Source: Paenibacillus sp. FSL H8-0332 (GTDB taxonomy: Bacteria > Bacillota > Bacilli > Paenibacillales > Paenibacillaceae). From it: 64,000 nucleotides of DNA. Where the stretch lies: NCBI RefSeq assembly GCF_037963835.1, contig NZ_CP150145.1:1054001-1118000 (forward strand), read 5' to 3'. Of the stretch, positions 53,470 through 62,195 are shown piece by piece. Position 1 is the first letter of the stretch. Every line of letters begins with the position of its first letter. The translations under genes and the position numbers were made by a program. The notes under the pieces are model-generated. The model had not been told where the DNA came from. It did not search any database and worked only from the letters and a program-made list of their open reading frames with translations.

Positions 53470-55224
53470 ATGGAAGAGTATAACAACGGTACCGTTTTTG
53501 GCGGGCAGGAGGGTCCGGCGGCACCTCAAGATCCAGTGGAGCGCCGTGACGGCTTCTTCGTCATGTTCGAGACGGCGATTGAGGCAACCGCCCGGGCGGA
53601 GGGCAAGCCCTCGCAAGAGGTCTATCTGGAAGGGAACTATCTGATCGATAAGGCCAAATACATAGGCGGGGTTACGGATGAGCAGATGCTGGGGATGCTT
53701 AGAGACTGGACCGGCTTCCGCAAGCTGGTGCACAGCATTGGAGTGTCCGTGAAGACGGCGGAGGAAGGGGCAGCGGTCACTTTTCTCATGCAGAATTGGG
53801 GCAGAACCAGCAAGTATGAGACCGGCACTCAGCTGCGGGTCCCTTGTCCGGGCGATGGAACGGAAATCATAGTGAGGCTGGAGGAGAACGAGTGGTCTGA
53901 GGAGGATGTGGCTCCCGGCAAATATGCCTTTGAATTCAGTAAGGAGGGGGAACTGGCGATAGCGAGCATCGTGCTCTACCTGAATGACGGGTACACGGCG
54001 CCTGAGCTGACAGCTGAACCCCCGGTAGACTTCGATTCGTCTGCCTACCGCGGGATGATTGCGAAGTCTCTGCTGCATGCGGGCAATAACCGGCGGCTGA
54101 AGCGGGCGATGGACAAGGCTGCAAGCGGCGAGGATGTGACGATTGCTTATATTGGCGGGTCTATCACACAGGGGGCCGGAGCCAAGCCGATCCATACCGA
54201 ATGCTATGCTTATCAGTCGTACTTGAGATTTAAGGAGCTATTCGGCAAGGACGGAGGAGAGAATATTCACTTCATTAAGGCCGGGGTTGGCGGGACGCCC
54301 TCCGAGCTGGGGATGATACGCTATGAGCGGGATGTGCTGAAGGATGGTGCAGCAGCTCCTGACATCGTAGTGGTGGAATTTGCCGTGAATGATGAAGGGG
54401 ACGAGACGAAGGGCAACTGCTTCGAGAGCCTCTGTCTCAAAATCCTGTCTGCCGAAAGCCAGCCAGCCGTCATCCTGCTGTTCAGTGTCTTCGTGAACGA
54501 CTGGAACCTGCAGGACCGCCTCTCCCCGGTAGGCAGACGCTATAATCTCCCGATGGTCAGTGTCAAAGATGCAGTAACAGAGCAGTTCCGGCTTAGCAAG
54601 GCCGAAGGGAATATCATCTCCAAACGGCAATTCTTCTACGATATCTATCACCCCACGAATGACGGGCACCGCGTAATGGCGGACTCCTTAGCCTACCTGT
54701 TCTCCGAAACTGCTAGGGCGGCGATGGATAAAGAAGAGGAGGATATTCTGGCGGGACCGCCTGTGCTCGGCAATGATTTTGCCCATGTCCGGCTGCTGGA
54801 CCGTATAAGTGATCTGGGCAGTGCAGGTGCTGCGATTACTATTGAAGCTGGCGGCTTCCACGGTACGGATGAGGAGCTGCAGCAGGTGGAGATGGATGCC
54901 GATCCGTTTGGCACTCCGCAATTCCCGCATAACTGGATGCACACGGCTGCGTCCGGTGAGGATGGCTTCAGGCTGACAATCACCAGCAAGAATCTGATCC
55001 TGGTCTTCAAGGATTCGGGCAGCCCGGATGTAGGCAAGGCGGAGGTTTACGTGGACGGCAAGCTGGTTCTGACGGCAGATCCGCATGTGAATAGCTGGAC
55101 GCACTGCAACGCCGTGATTCTGTACAAAAATGAGCAGAGCCAGCAGCATTTGGTGGAAATCCGGATGGCGCCGGAGGATCAGGAGAAGTGCTTCACCATC
55201 CTGGGCTTTGGCTATTCGGCTTAA
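53470..55224 (+). CDS. Multidomain SGNH/GDSL hydrolase, probably carbohydrate-related
   Basis: A 584-residue protein without an obvious signal peptide. Residues 1-185 form an N-terminal domain of unknown type (QLRVPCPGDGTEIIVRLEENEW). The SGNH domain follows: block I IGGSITQGAGA with the nucleophilic Ser (about residue 236), block II AGVGGTPSELG, block III VEFAVNDEGDE, block V YHPTNDGHRVMAD (Asp/His). Residues about 440-584 look like a beta-sandwich (GGFHGTDEE, VYVDGKLVLTAD). Related enzymes remove acetyl groups from sugars; the substrate here is unproven. The ATG at 53470 is nine bases after GTGAGG. Confidence 0.83.
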   Translation: MEEYNNGTVFGGQEGPAAPQDPVERRDGFFVMFETAIEATARAEGKPSQEVYLEGNYLIDKAKYIGGVTDEQMLGMLRDWTGFRKLVHSIGVSVKTAEEGAAVTFLMQNWGRTSKYETGTQLRVPCPGDGTEIIVRLEENEWSEEDVAPGKYAFEFSKEGELAIASIVLYLNDGYTAPELTAEPPVDFDSSAYRGMIAKSLLHAGNNRRLKRAMDKAASGEDVTIAYIGGSITQGAGAKPIHTECYAYQSYLRFKELFGKDGGENIHFIKAGVGGTPSELGMIRYERDVLKDGAAAPDIVVVEFAVNDEGDETKGNCFESLCLKILSAESQPAVILLFSVFVNDWNLQDRLSPVGRRYNLPMVSVKDAVTEQFRLSKAEGNIISKRQFFYDIYHPTNDGHRVMADSLAYLFSETARAAMDKEEEDILAGPPVLGNDFAHVRLLDRISDLGSAGAAITIEAGGFHGTDEELQQVEMDADPFGTPQFPHNWMHTAASGEDGFRLTITSKNLILVFKDSGSPDVGKAEVYVDGKLVLTADPHVNSWTHCNAVILYKNEQSQQHLVEIRMAPEDQEKCFTILGFGYSA

Positions 55225-55232
55225 GAATAATA

Positions 55233-55283
55233 TAAGGGTGCCACAGAGGCCGCATTGAAGCGGCTGCCTGTGGCACCCTTTTT
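55233..55283. terminator. Bidirectional intrinsic terminator
   Basis: AAGGGTGCCACAG pairs with CTGTGGCACCCTT, with inner GCCGC/GCGGC, and is followed by TTTTT. It lies between the SGNH gene and the convergent glycosyltransferase gene. Confidence 0.9.
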
Positions 55284-55351
55284 GTACCGTTCATGAACAG
55301 GACGGCGTTTCAGCTTGTGGCTCAGGACTTCTGGGGTAGCGCGGAATCCGT

Positions 55352-56284
55352 CTAATCCAGCATGAATTCCCTGTATTTATTCTTGCGGGGATTAAGGACG
55401 AACAGAATGCCGCTGGTGTAGCCCGAGACGGCATTGAAATTTCGTTTCAGGGTAGCTTTTGCCGTCAGATAGGTCAGTGTCCAGAGCAGAGCCGCATAAT
55501 TTTTCACGGGTGCTTTGCGCAGATTCAGCAGATAATAATGATTGACTGCGGTCGCCCGGGCGACCCGGCCTGCCTTGTCGCGCGAGCTGGGCGATTCATG
55601 ATGCATGATTTTCAGCTCCGGGTTAATCACCAGCTTGCCGTATCTGCTCGCCAGATGGCACATATAGATGTCGTCCGCCACCGCGTAGCTGGTCATCCAG
55701 GGGTACGGCTTCATGTCCTGCAGCGCCGAGCTGCGGAAGGACATATTGCAGCCATGGAAGAAATCCGTCTCAAAAACATTCTCGGTCTCCCCCCACAAAA
55801 GAAGAGATCCGGCCAGTGTACTTGCCGATAGTCTGCCTGGCGAAGCCGACATTTGACAGGTCAGCCTGCCGAGCAGCTTGCCCGATTTACTGCTGGAGAG
55901 ACCCTTGGCGATTCCGCCGACCCCGACAATGGACGGGTCTGAGGCGTAGGTATCAAGCATCCGGCGGATATAGAGCGGATCGTCCAGCTCTGCATCGTCA
56001 TCGAAGCTGAGCAGAATCTCCCCGTCGATGAGTCCGAGGGCCTCGTAGCGGGAGAGCCAGACGCCAGGCTTGGTTTTGCGGTAATAACGCAGGCTGGCAT
56101 CCGGAAGACGTCCGAGCACCTCGCGGAAATATTCCAGCACCTGCTCTTCGATCTCACCGTCGTCCACGATCAGCAGTTCGATGGAGACATTCTCCAGGCC
56201 GGTCTGCACGCCGATGGATTCAATACAGAGGGTCAGATCGCTGATCCGGTTACGCGTGGGAATGACTATAGACAGGTCATGCAT
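55352..56284 (-). CDS. Family 2 glycosyltransferase
   Basis: A 310-residue GT-A fold transferase expected to add sugars to a surface polymer or lipid. Visible: LSIVIPTRNRISDLTLCIESI at the N-terminus, LLIVDDGE, the metal-binding ILLSFDDDAELDDPLYI (DDD, about residues 95-111), and a later FHGCNMSFRSSAL with YAVADDIYMCHLASRYGK. Basic residues at the C-terminus suggest membrane contact. The open frame runs to 56521, but the ATG at 56284 has AAAGGAG upstream and starts at the expected family N-terminus. The acceptor is unknown. Confidence 0.87.
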   Translation of the reverse strand: MHDLSIVIPTRNRISDLTLCIESIGVQTGLENVSIELLIVDDGEIEEQVLEYFREVLGRLPDASLRYYRKTKPGVWLSRYEALGLIDGEILLSFDDDAELDDPLYIRRMLDTYASDPSIVGVGGIAKGLSSSKSGKLLGRLTCQMSASPGRLSASTLAGSLLLWGETENVFETDFFHGCNMSFRSSALQDMKPYPWMTSYAVADDIYMCHLASRYGKLVINPELKIMHHESPSSRDKAGRVARATAVNHYYLLNLRKAPVKNYAALLWTLTYLTAKATLKRNFNAVSGYTSGILFVLNPRKNKYREFMLD

Positions 56285-56458
56285 GCCGCTGACTCCTTTC
56301 GGGACGCCATAGACCGTCCGCTTTGAATTAGTTGCTCTAATTTTACCTGCCCGGCCGGGCGGACGTATATACCTCTTTCGTTTACTTTTCTCCCGGAAGC
56401 CAGCAGAGAGGGGGGGGTACGGGGTATCCAGCGAGCGAGGGCCGTTCAGAAAGTTTGT

Positions 56459-56487
56459 TTGTAATTTTCGGTTTTTAACTATATAAT
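56459..56487 (+). promoter_or_regulatory. Sigma-A promoter of the DsbA/FrnE-like gene
   Basis: TTGTAA (56459-56464), a 17-bp spacer and a perfect TATAAT (56482-56487). Confidence 0.65.
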
Positions 56488-56536
56488 AGTAAGTGAATTG
56501 CAATACCAATACCACTACCATTCAGGAGGAATTCCC

Positions 56537-57262
56537 ATGAGAATAGATATATGGTCCGATTATGCCTGCCCGTTCTGCTATATCGGCAAAAGACGGCTGG
56601 AGCACGCGCTGAGCCAATTTCCCGGCCGTGACCAGGTGGAGGTCGTGTTCCGCAGCTTCCAGCTGGACCCGAATGCACGCACTGATGAGACGAGAGATAT
56701 CCATGAGCTGCTGGCCGGCAAATACGGCATGACCCGTGACAAAGCCAAGGAGATGAACGCACAGCTGGCCGAGCAGGCGCAGGGTGTGGGGCTGGAGTTC
56801 AATTTCGATACGATTCAGTCTACAAATACCTTTGACGCTCACCGCTTGAGCCATTATGCCGCTACTCAGGGCAAGGCTCCGCAGCTGACCGAACGGCTGC
56901 TGCGCGCTTATTTCACCGATTCGCTTAATGTGGGTGACCGCAAAGTGCTGGCTGAACTGGCCGCCGAGGCCGGACTTGATCAGGCTGAAGTAGCAAAGGT
57001 GCTCAACAGTGAGGCTTATGGTGACCGGGTTGAGGCTGACATTGAAGCTGCCGGGCAGCTGAACATCACCAGCGTTCCGTTCTTCGTCTTCAATAATAAG
57101 TACGCCGTCTCCGGTGCGCAGCCGGGTCCGGTCTTTACTGAAGTGCTTGACACGGTATGGGCGGAGGAACAGAAGGGTCCAGAGCTTCAGGTGGTTGGCC
57201 AGCCGAAGTCCGGGGCTGCACCGTCTGCTGACGGCTGCGATGACGGTTCTTGCAGCATCTGA
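56537..57262 (+). CDS. DsbA family oxidoreductase, FrnE-like
   Basis: A 241-residue cytoplasmic thioredoxin-fold protein with no signal peptide. The redox motif CPFC lies at about residues 12-15 (SDYACPFCYIGK). The FrnE group shows VVFRSFQLDP, the helical insert, and the cis-proline loop ITSVPFFVFNNKYAVSGAQP. The C-terminus ends in GCDDGSC, a C-X4-C pair like that reported in Deinococcus FrnE, where it can exchange disulfides with the CXXC site. A role in oxidative stress or disulfide handling is likely. The ATG at 56537 follows AGGAGGA. Confidence 0.9.
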   Translation: MRIDIWSDYACPFCYIGKRRLEHALSQFPGRDQVEVVFRSFQLDPNARTDETRDIHELLAGKYGMTRDKAKEMNAQLAEQAQGVGLEFNFDTIQSTNTFDAHRLSHYAATQGKAPQLTERLLRAYFTDSLNVGDRKVLAELAAEAGLDQAEVAKVLNSEAYGDRVEADIEAAGQLNITSVPFFVFNNKYAVSGAQPGPVFTEVLDTVWAEEQKGPELQVVGQPKSGAAPSADGCDDGSCSI

Positions 57263-57325
57263 TTGCGATCAGGTGTGGGCTTGAGTTAAGTGTAGCTGTG
57301 TGCTGCGCCGGGACGAATGAGTCTG

Positions 57326-57505
57326 GTTACGGACTACAGTTCTGCTAATTGCGCCAAAAGGCCATTTTGAGCGGCTTGCCGGACTCAGAGGACGCTATGC
57401 AGGTGTATTTGAAGCGAAAATGTAGGATATTCGGCACTTAAGCGCACTGGGGTCCGCAACGCTGCCGCAAAAGATGATTTGGTACAAATAAGCGCACTGG
57501 AGTCC
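57326..57505. repeat. Phased word array: TAAGCGCACTGG...GTCCG type
   Basis: TAAGCGCACTGG starts at 57439 and 57489 (50 bp apart). Opposite-orientation relatives (TTACGGACTACAGTTC at 57327 and TTGCCGGACTCAG at 57376) have their CGGACT cores also 50 bp apart. The spacer between the DsbA gene and the terminator at 57633 shows no supported ORF. Confidence 0.65.
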
Positions 57506-57632
57506 GCTGCTTGAGTCCATGTAGCGTGCTCCAGCCAGCCAGGAGGCTTGGGCTGATCGGAACAGGCTGGAAAGTGTGATATTCCTGCCGCCACTGGCCC
57601 TTCAGAGTAAATCTGCAACATATTGACGCACC

Positions 57633-57672
57633 AAACCCCCGCCGCATGAAATTCATGCAGCGGGGGTTTTTT
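57633..57672. terminator. Bidirectional intrinsic terminator
   Basis: AAACCCCCGC and GCGGGGGTTTTTT enclose an inner GCATGAA/TTCATGC stem. It lies between the DsbA gene and oleate hydratase 3' ends. Confidence 0.88.
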
Positions 57673-57692
57673 ATTGCGTACAGGAAGCACTA

Positions 57693-57790
57693 GTCTTGAG
57701 CGGGAAATCGAACACAATGGCAATGTGCTAGCACGAAGGTGAGTGGTCCCAATGTGTGCGGAAAACCGAATACATTATGCCGCCGACGCA
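57693..57790. repeat. Two diverged copies of the 6380-6481 repeat word
   Basis: AATGTGTGCGGAAAACCGAA (57751) matches the unit at 6380 in most of its first 30 bases. A second copy (GCGGGAAATCGAACACAATG, from about 57700) lies about 58 bp earlier. It abuts the 3' end of oleate hydratase. Confidence 0.6.
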
Positions 57791-57801
57791 TCTCCATTCC
57801 G

Positions 57802-59382
57802 TTACCGGAACGAGGTCACCAGACTGGAGAGCAGAGTGCGGACATCATGCTGGTACGCATTGATCGGCTCCACCGGACGGTTCAGGCCGAACAGAGTGTA
57901 GACGGCGATGCGGGCGGCACGGACTGAATATTCTTCTGTGAAAACGATATCGTCCGGGATTTCGCAGTATTGGCCGATAAAGGCCAGGTTGGTTGAGCCT
58001 TCAGGCACCACCTGCGGCCGGTCGCTGTTCAGGCGCGGCATGAACTGGGAGGTGATATACGGCATCATGCAAGGAATACAGTTGGCGGTAGCCATGATCT
58101 CTTCCTTATGCTCTGCGAAGTGCAGATGCCCGATCAGCTCCTCCATAATTTCCTCGCCGGTACAGTCGCACATTTTTTTGTGTACATAATCGCCGACCTT
58201 GTCCGGGTACAGGCCATATCCCCAGAAGACCTTGACATGCTCCGGCTGGTTGCGGAAATGCGGCTGGAAGGCCAGCACGACAGACATCAGCCAGCTGGAA
58301 TCCTTGAAGGTGACGAGTGCACCGGTTCCGGCCCGGTTGCGGGTGAACTTTTCCATAAGGTCGAAGAACTTCGAGTCCTGGAAGGTCACTGTGAAGGATT
58401 CCCATTTGGACTCATCCACATGATCGTCGAAGGAAGAAGGATTGCCGAGACCCGGCTTCTTCGCGGCGATTGTCTCCCACAGCTTCCATGAGCTGCCCTT
58501 ACCGTTCAGCCCTGGAGCGGAGGTCATCGATCCGAGGCTTGCGCCTTCGGTCATCGAGCCGTTAGTCACAATCACGCGGTCGCTTTCATGAACCTGGATC
58601 GTGTCTTCCACGCCATCGCGGACGACCTTCATCCCAGTCACTGTAATGCCGTCGCCTTCTTTGAATTCCAGATCAGTTACCGTACATTTCAAGTTGAAAT
58701 CTACGCCCAGCGGCTCCAGATATTGATGCAGCGGCAGAATAATTGAATCATATTGGTTGTACGGGGTGCGGGTTACGCCTTCAAGCGTTTGAATTCTAGG
58801 GAACTCGTGCATGAAGCGGAGCATATAACGCTTGAACTCAACCGCACTATGCCAAGGCTGGAAGGCGAAGGTGGTTGCCCACATGTACCAGAAGTTCGTC
58901 GTGAAGAAATGCGGTCCGAACCAGTCGTTAATCCGCAAGGTTCCCATGGCCGGCTCTGGCGTAATGATCAGCTTGCCCAGGGCCAGACGGTCTGCCATAT
59001 CGAAGCCCATTGAGGTGACATCCTGAACCTCACCCTTGCTGTTGATCAGCCGTGCCTGGCCGCGGGTTGGATTGGACTCGTCGAATTGAACAATTTCTTC
59101 CCGCAGCGTCAGCCCCGGCTGGTCAATGGACGGAATGGTACGTAATAGCTCCCACAGGTTCTCATAGGTCTCATCGTTCAGCATCCGGCCGCCGCGAATG
59201 ACATACCCATGCTCTGCATCGCCGGCTCCGTCATTGCTGCCGCCAAGGATCTTCATCTCTTCAATAATGTGAATGTTCTGTCCGGGAAAATTGCAGTCTC
59301 TAACCAGATAGGCCGCACCCGCAAGGGATGCAATGCCACCGCCTACGAAATATACCTGCTCGTTACCGTACTCTTTTTTCAC
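57802..59382 (-). CDS. ohyA: Oleate hydratase
   Basis: A 526-residue FAD-dependent fatty acid hydratase that adds water to the cis-9 double bond of unsaturated fatty acids, giving 10-hydroxy products and detoxifying host or environmental fatty acids. Features: FAD site YFVGGGIASLAGAAYLVRD at residues about 11-29, HIIEEMKILGGSNDGAG, the RGGRMLNDETYENLWELL block, TTNFWYMWATTFAFQPWHSA, and the C-terminal NLAFIGQYCEIPDDIVFTEEYSVRAARIA. A TetR-type gene lies just upstream on the same strand and may regulate it. Confidence 0.94.
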   Translation of the reverse strand: MKKEYGNEQVYFVGGGIASLAGAAYLVRDCNFPGQNIHIIEEMKILGGSNDGAGDAEHGYVIRGGRMLNDETYENLWELLRTIPSIDQPGLTLREEIVQFDESNPTRGQARLINSKGEVQDVTSMGFDMADRLALGKLIITPEPAMGTLRINDWFGPHFFTTNFWYMWATTFAFQPWHSAVEFKRYMLRFMHEFPRIQTLEGVTRTPYNQYDSIILPLHQYLEPLGVDFNLKCTVTDLEFKEGDGITVTGMKVVRDGVEDTIQVHESDRVIVTNGSMTEGASLGSMTSAPGLNGKGSSWKLWETIAAKKPGLGNPSSFDDHVDESKWESFTVTFQDSKFFDLMEKFTRNRAGTGALVTFKDSSWLMSVVLAFQPHFRNQPEHVKVFWGYGLYPDKVGDYVHKKMCDCTGEEIMEELIGHLHFAEHKEEIMATANCIPCMMPYITSQFMPRLNSDRPQVVPEGSTNLAFIGQYCEIPDDIVFTEEYSVRAARIAVYTLFGLNRPVEPINAYQHDVRTLLSSLVTSFR

Positions 59383-59544
59383 TGATTACCGCCTCCATAG
59401 GTTTGCTTGATTACTGGACCTGAACCGAGTGTAATCCAGTCCCGCCCTGGAGGGTATCATCAAAGCAATGGATCTGTATAAAATTTGGACATATGGAACA
59501 AAGTGTAACATTTTTGAGCAGAAAAAATGCCGTAGCCTCTAAGG

Positions 59545-60123
59545 TTACGACACAATGTTCTCATATTTATGCAGCGCCTTCAGAAAGTTCCCTTCAATCA
59601 GGACGCTCAGCTTCTCGATCATCGGCCCCGGCTGCTCCTTCATCCCGTCCTGCATCCACTGAATGACCAGTCCGGTGAAGGCCAGGGTGTAAAAGTTGGC
59701 AATGAACTGCTTATCCGGCGTCCCGACATCCAGCCCGGTGGCCAGCTCGTTGATGACGCCCATGACAAGATCATTCGTCACCTCATACAGATACGCGTCC
59801 AGATGCCTCCGTCCGAGGGAGTCCAAGGTATTGCAGCAGAACGCCTTATTGTTCTCGATATAGCAGAATATCCGGTAGAATCCGTCTGTCCACGTGCTGT
59901 AGCTGCGGTACTCAGCAATGCTCTCGACAGCCTCAGTCTTGTAGATCCAGCCCAACAAATCATAGATATCCTGAAAATGATAATAAAAGGTCTGCCGGTT
60001 CACGCCGCAATCCTCGACCAGATGCCGGACGGAGATTTTGCTCAGCGGAAGATGGGCCATCAGGTCTTTGAGCGAGCGGGCGAGCGCATTTTTGGTCAGC
60101 AGGGAATTGGACATAAGGGTCAT
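59545..60123 (-). CDS. TetR family regulator (DhaS/TetR_C_8-like), possible regulator of oleate hydratase
   Basis: A 192-residue repressor. The HTH domain is ALARSLKDLMAHLPLSKISVRHLVEDCGVNRQTFYYHFQDIYDLLGWIYKTE (about residues 12-64). The C-terminal part (residues 70-185) resembles the DhaS-type ligand domain. It lies 162 bp upstream of ohyA on the same strand, so fatty-acid-responsive control of ohyA is plausible but unproven. The start is uncertain: ATG at 60123 is three bases after AGGAG and ATG at 60114 is twelve bases after it. Confidence 0.83.
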   Translation of the reverse strand: MTLMSNSLLTKNALARSLKDLMAHLPLSKISVRHLVEDCGVNRQTFYYHFQDIYDLLGWIYKTEAVESIAEYRSYSTWTDGFYRIFCYIENNKAFCCNTLDSLGRRHLDAYLYEVTNDLVMGVINELATGLDVGTPDKQFIANFYTLAFTGLVIQWMQDGMKEQPGPMIEKLSVLIEGNFLKALHKYENIVS

Positions 60124-60139
60124 CAGCTCCTAACAGGAA

Positions 60140-60538
60140 TCAGCGTGAGCGCCAATAGTGAATCAGCAGCCGGCCGCCCTCGGCGATCAGACCCAGAGCG
60201 AAGCCGCCTGCTGTAAACAGGCCGAAGGAAAGAAAGCCCGCAAGATCCTCGAAGCCCGACATCTCACGGTAAGTGTACAGGTACATCAGGAAGAGCCCGG
60301 CCACAGTTCCAGCGGTTGAGAAAATCCACACAAGCTGCGCTCCCAACCAGCCGAACCCGTTGACTATACCGGAGATGACGAGGGCAAGGATGGCCCAGCG
60401 TACGGCAAGAATAAGGTTGAAAGGCTCACCTAACCACATGTACCGGTGCAGAATCAGCAATAGCCACAGCAGCAGCGCGTAACCGGCAGACCATGCCAGC
60501 CAGCGGCCCGTCCGGGCAGGAGGCAGGAAATTCATCAT
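60140..60538 (-). CDS. Small membrane protein of unknown function
   Basis: A 132-residue protein with four hydrophobic helices (about residues 12-30, 42-62, 66-88 and 98-122) and a short basic tail (HYWRSR). No family is recognised. GGGGTGAG precedes a double ATG. It is 16 bp upstream of the TetR gene on the same strand, suggesting cotranscription. Confidence 0.72.
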   Translation of the reverse strand: MMNFLPPARTGRWLAWSAGYALLLWLLLILHRYMWLGEPFNLILAVRWAILALVISGIVNGFGWLGAQLVWIFSTAGTVAGLFLMYLYTYREMSGFEDLAGFLSFGLFTAGGFALGLIAEGGRLLIHYWRSR

Positions 60539-60559
60539 CAGCTCACCCCATGTATAGCG

Positions 60560-61084
60560 TTATACCTCTTCCAGTTCCTCCGCGCTCTGCAGCAGGAACT
60601 TCAGGAGGTTCGGAAGATCTTCCATTTGCTCCTCGGTAATTTGCCGTTTGAATTGCAGTTCAACACAGTTATTGTACGTATCGTCCGTCTGTCCATAGCG
60701 GAAGCTGAGCGATTGCACCGGCTGGAATTCGGGTCCCCAGATTCGGGTCAGAATCTCTTCAATGGCCGGACACTGCTCATTCACATCTTCAATCTCCATA
60801 TAAAAGCGTATTAAAAGACTGCACCCCGGATCGCTGCCCGGCGTCTCCAGAATCTCATCGCCGAGGTCCTTCACTGTGGACTGCAGCAGAATCTCAGACG
60901 TCACATTCAGGCCTCCGGTCAGCTTGAACGCGAGGCTGAATTCGCGCGACATCAACGCGAGATTGAGCAGATCGGACCGGTCCGTTACAATTAGAATCCC
61001 ATCCAGATTATCGTAGTCATAGATCTGGTTCTCCAGGGCGATTTTGATATTGTCAAAAACAGTAGGGTGGAACAAGAGCGGCAC
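60560..61084 (-). CDS. Conserved-looking hypothetical protein, 174 residues
   Basis: An acidic cytoplasmic protein with no membrane segment or known motif. It contains IYDYDNLDGILIVTDRSDLLNLALMSREFSLAF and a C-terminal EEQMEDLPNLLKFLLQSAEELEEV helix. The start at 61084 is a GTG with only AAGG next to it, so the real start is uncertain. It lies 21 bp upstream of the membrane-protein gene and may belong to the same unit. I do not recognise the family. Confidence 0.65.
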   Translation of the reverse strand: MPLLFHPTVFDNIKIALENQIYDYDNLDGILIVTDRSDLLNLALMSREFSLAFKLTGGLNVTSEILLQSTVKDLGDEILETPGSDPGCSLLIRFYMEIEDVNEQCPAIEEILTRIWGPEFQPVQSLSFRYGQTDDTYNNCVELQFKRQITEEQMEDLPNLLKFLLQSAEELEEV

Positions 61085-61142
61085 CTTCTATCGTTTATCT
61101 ATATTATATTATGATCTGCTGTCGACACTCACAGTTTAGCAA

Positions 61143-62114
61143 TTAGTTCGTAGGTGCCGGTGCCGTGTATTTCAGAAAAGTCTTCGGAATCGCGCTCTCA
61201 AACGTCAGAATTTCGCCTGTGGTCGGATGGACGAACGAGAGCACGCGGGCATGCAGGCCGAGACGGCCGACCGCCTTGGTCTCTGCGCCGTACTTCTTGT
61301 CCCCGGCGATCGGATGGCCGATGTCGGACATGTGGACACGGATCTGATTCTTCCGTCCGGTCTCCAGATGCACCTCCAGCAGGGAGAAGTGGCGGTTCGC
61401 CTGGATCAGCTTGTAGCGGGTTACGGCATGCAGCCCGTCTCCCTCATGCGGACTGGAGTACATCTTCAGCGTGGAGGTCTCCTTCAGCCAGGAGCTGATC
61501 GTGCCTTCGGATTTCTTAACGGCGCCTTCCACCAGAGCCACGTAGGAGCGTTCCTTGACGGTTTCTTTCCAGCTGTTCTGGAGGGACTGCTGAATTGCCT
61601 CACTGCGGGCAAACATCATGACGCCCGAAGTATCACGGTCCAACCGGTGCACCACATAGACGCGGTTCTTCGGGTTGCTCAGGCGGACATGCTCCATCAG
61701 CTGGCGGTAAGCCGTCAGTTCATTGTCTTCTCCGGTTGCGATGGACAGGAGCCCCGCATCCTTCTGAATCACGATAATATCGTCATCCTCATGGACAATG
61801 GTCAGCCCGAGCATCTCCTTGGCTTCGGTAGGCTTCTCCTGGTCAATCGTTACGGTCTGGCCGGGATGGAGCTGATGGTTATGCCTCGTCACCGGCTTGC
61901 CGTTCACAGCAACCTGCCCACGGGAGAGCATGGATTTGATCGAGTTGCGCCCCTTGTTCGTAATCGTCTTCAGCAGAAAAGCAAGCAGCTCCGCAGGCTC
62001 CGCTACCGTAAAGGATTTGGGTGCAGCTGCCGGCTTGGCCGGGGCTCCGGATCTTGCTCCCTGTTTATGGTTAGAGGTTCTGTTCCCCTGATTTCTGGTT
62101 CTTCTTGTATTCAT
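61143..62114 (-). CDS. RluA-family pseudouridine synthase with S4 domain
   Basis: A 323-residue RNA-modifying enzyme that converts uridine to pseudouridine in rRNA or tRNA. A basic, low-complexity N-terminus (residues 1-35) precedes an S4 RNA-binding domain (about residues 36-95, NSIKSMLSRGQVAVNGKPV). The catalytic domain has VVHRLDRDTSGVMMFARS with the nucleophilic Asp (about residue 158) and LETGRKNQIRVHMSDIGHPIAGDKKYG. It resembles RluC/RluD; the exact site is not readable. Confidence 0.9.
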   Translation of the reverse strand: MNTRRTRNQGNRTSNHKQGARSGAPAKPAAAPKSFTVAEPAELLAFLLKTITNKGRNSIKSMLSRGQVAVNGKPVTRHNHQLHPGQTVTIDQEKPTEAKEMLGLTIVHEDDDIIVIQKDAGLLSIATGEDNELTAYRQLMEHVRLSNPKNRVYVVHRLDRDTSGVMMFARSEAIQQSLQNSWKETVKERSYVALVEGAVKKSEGTISSWLKETSTLKMYSSPHEGDGLHAVTRYKLIQANRHFSLLEVHLETGRKNQIRVHMSDIGHPIAGDKKYGAETKAVGRLGLHARVLSFVHPTTGEILTFESAIPKTFLKYTAPAPTN

Positions 62115-62195
62115 GACCGCATTCTCCGTCCTTTAAGTAGGTTACTCCTCAATATACCATGGGCGGTGAAGAAATACTACGAAGGGAAGGGGGCG

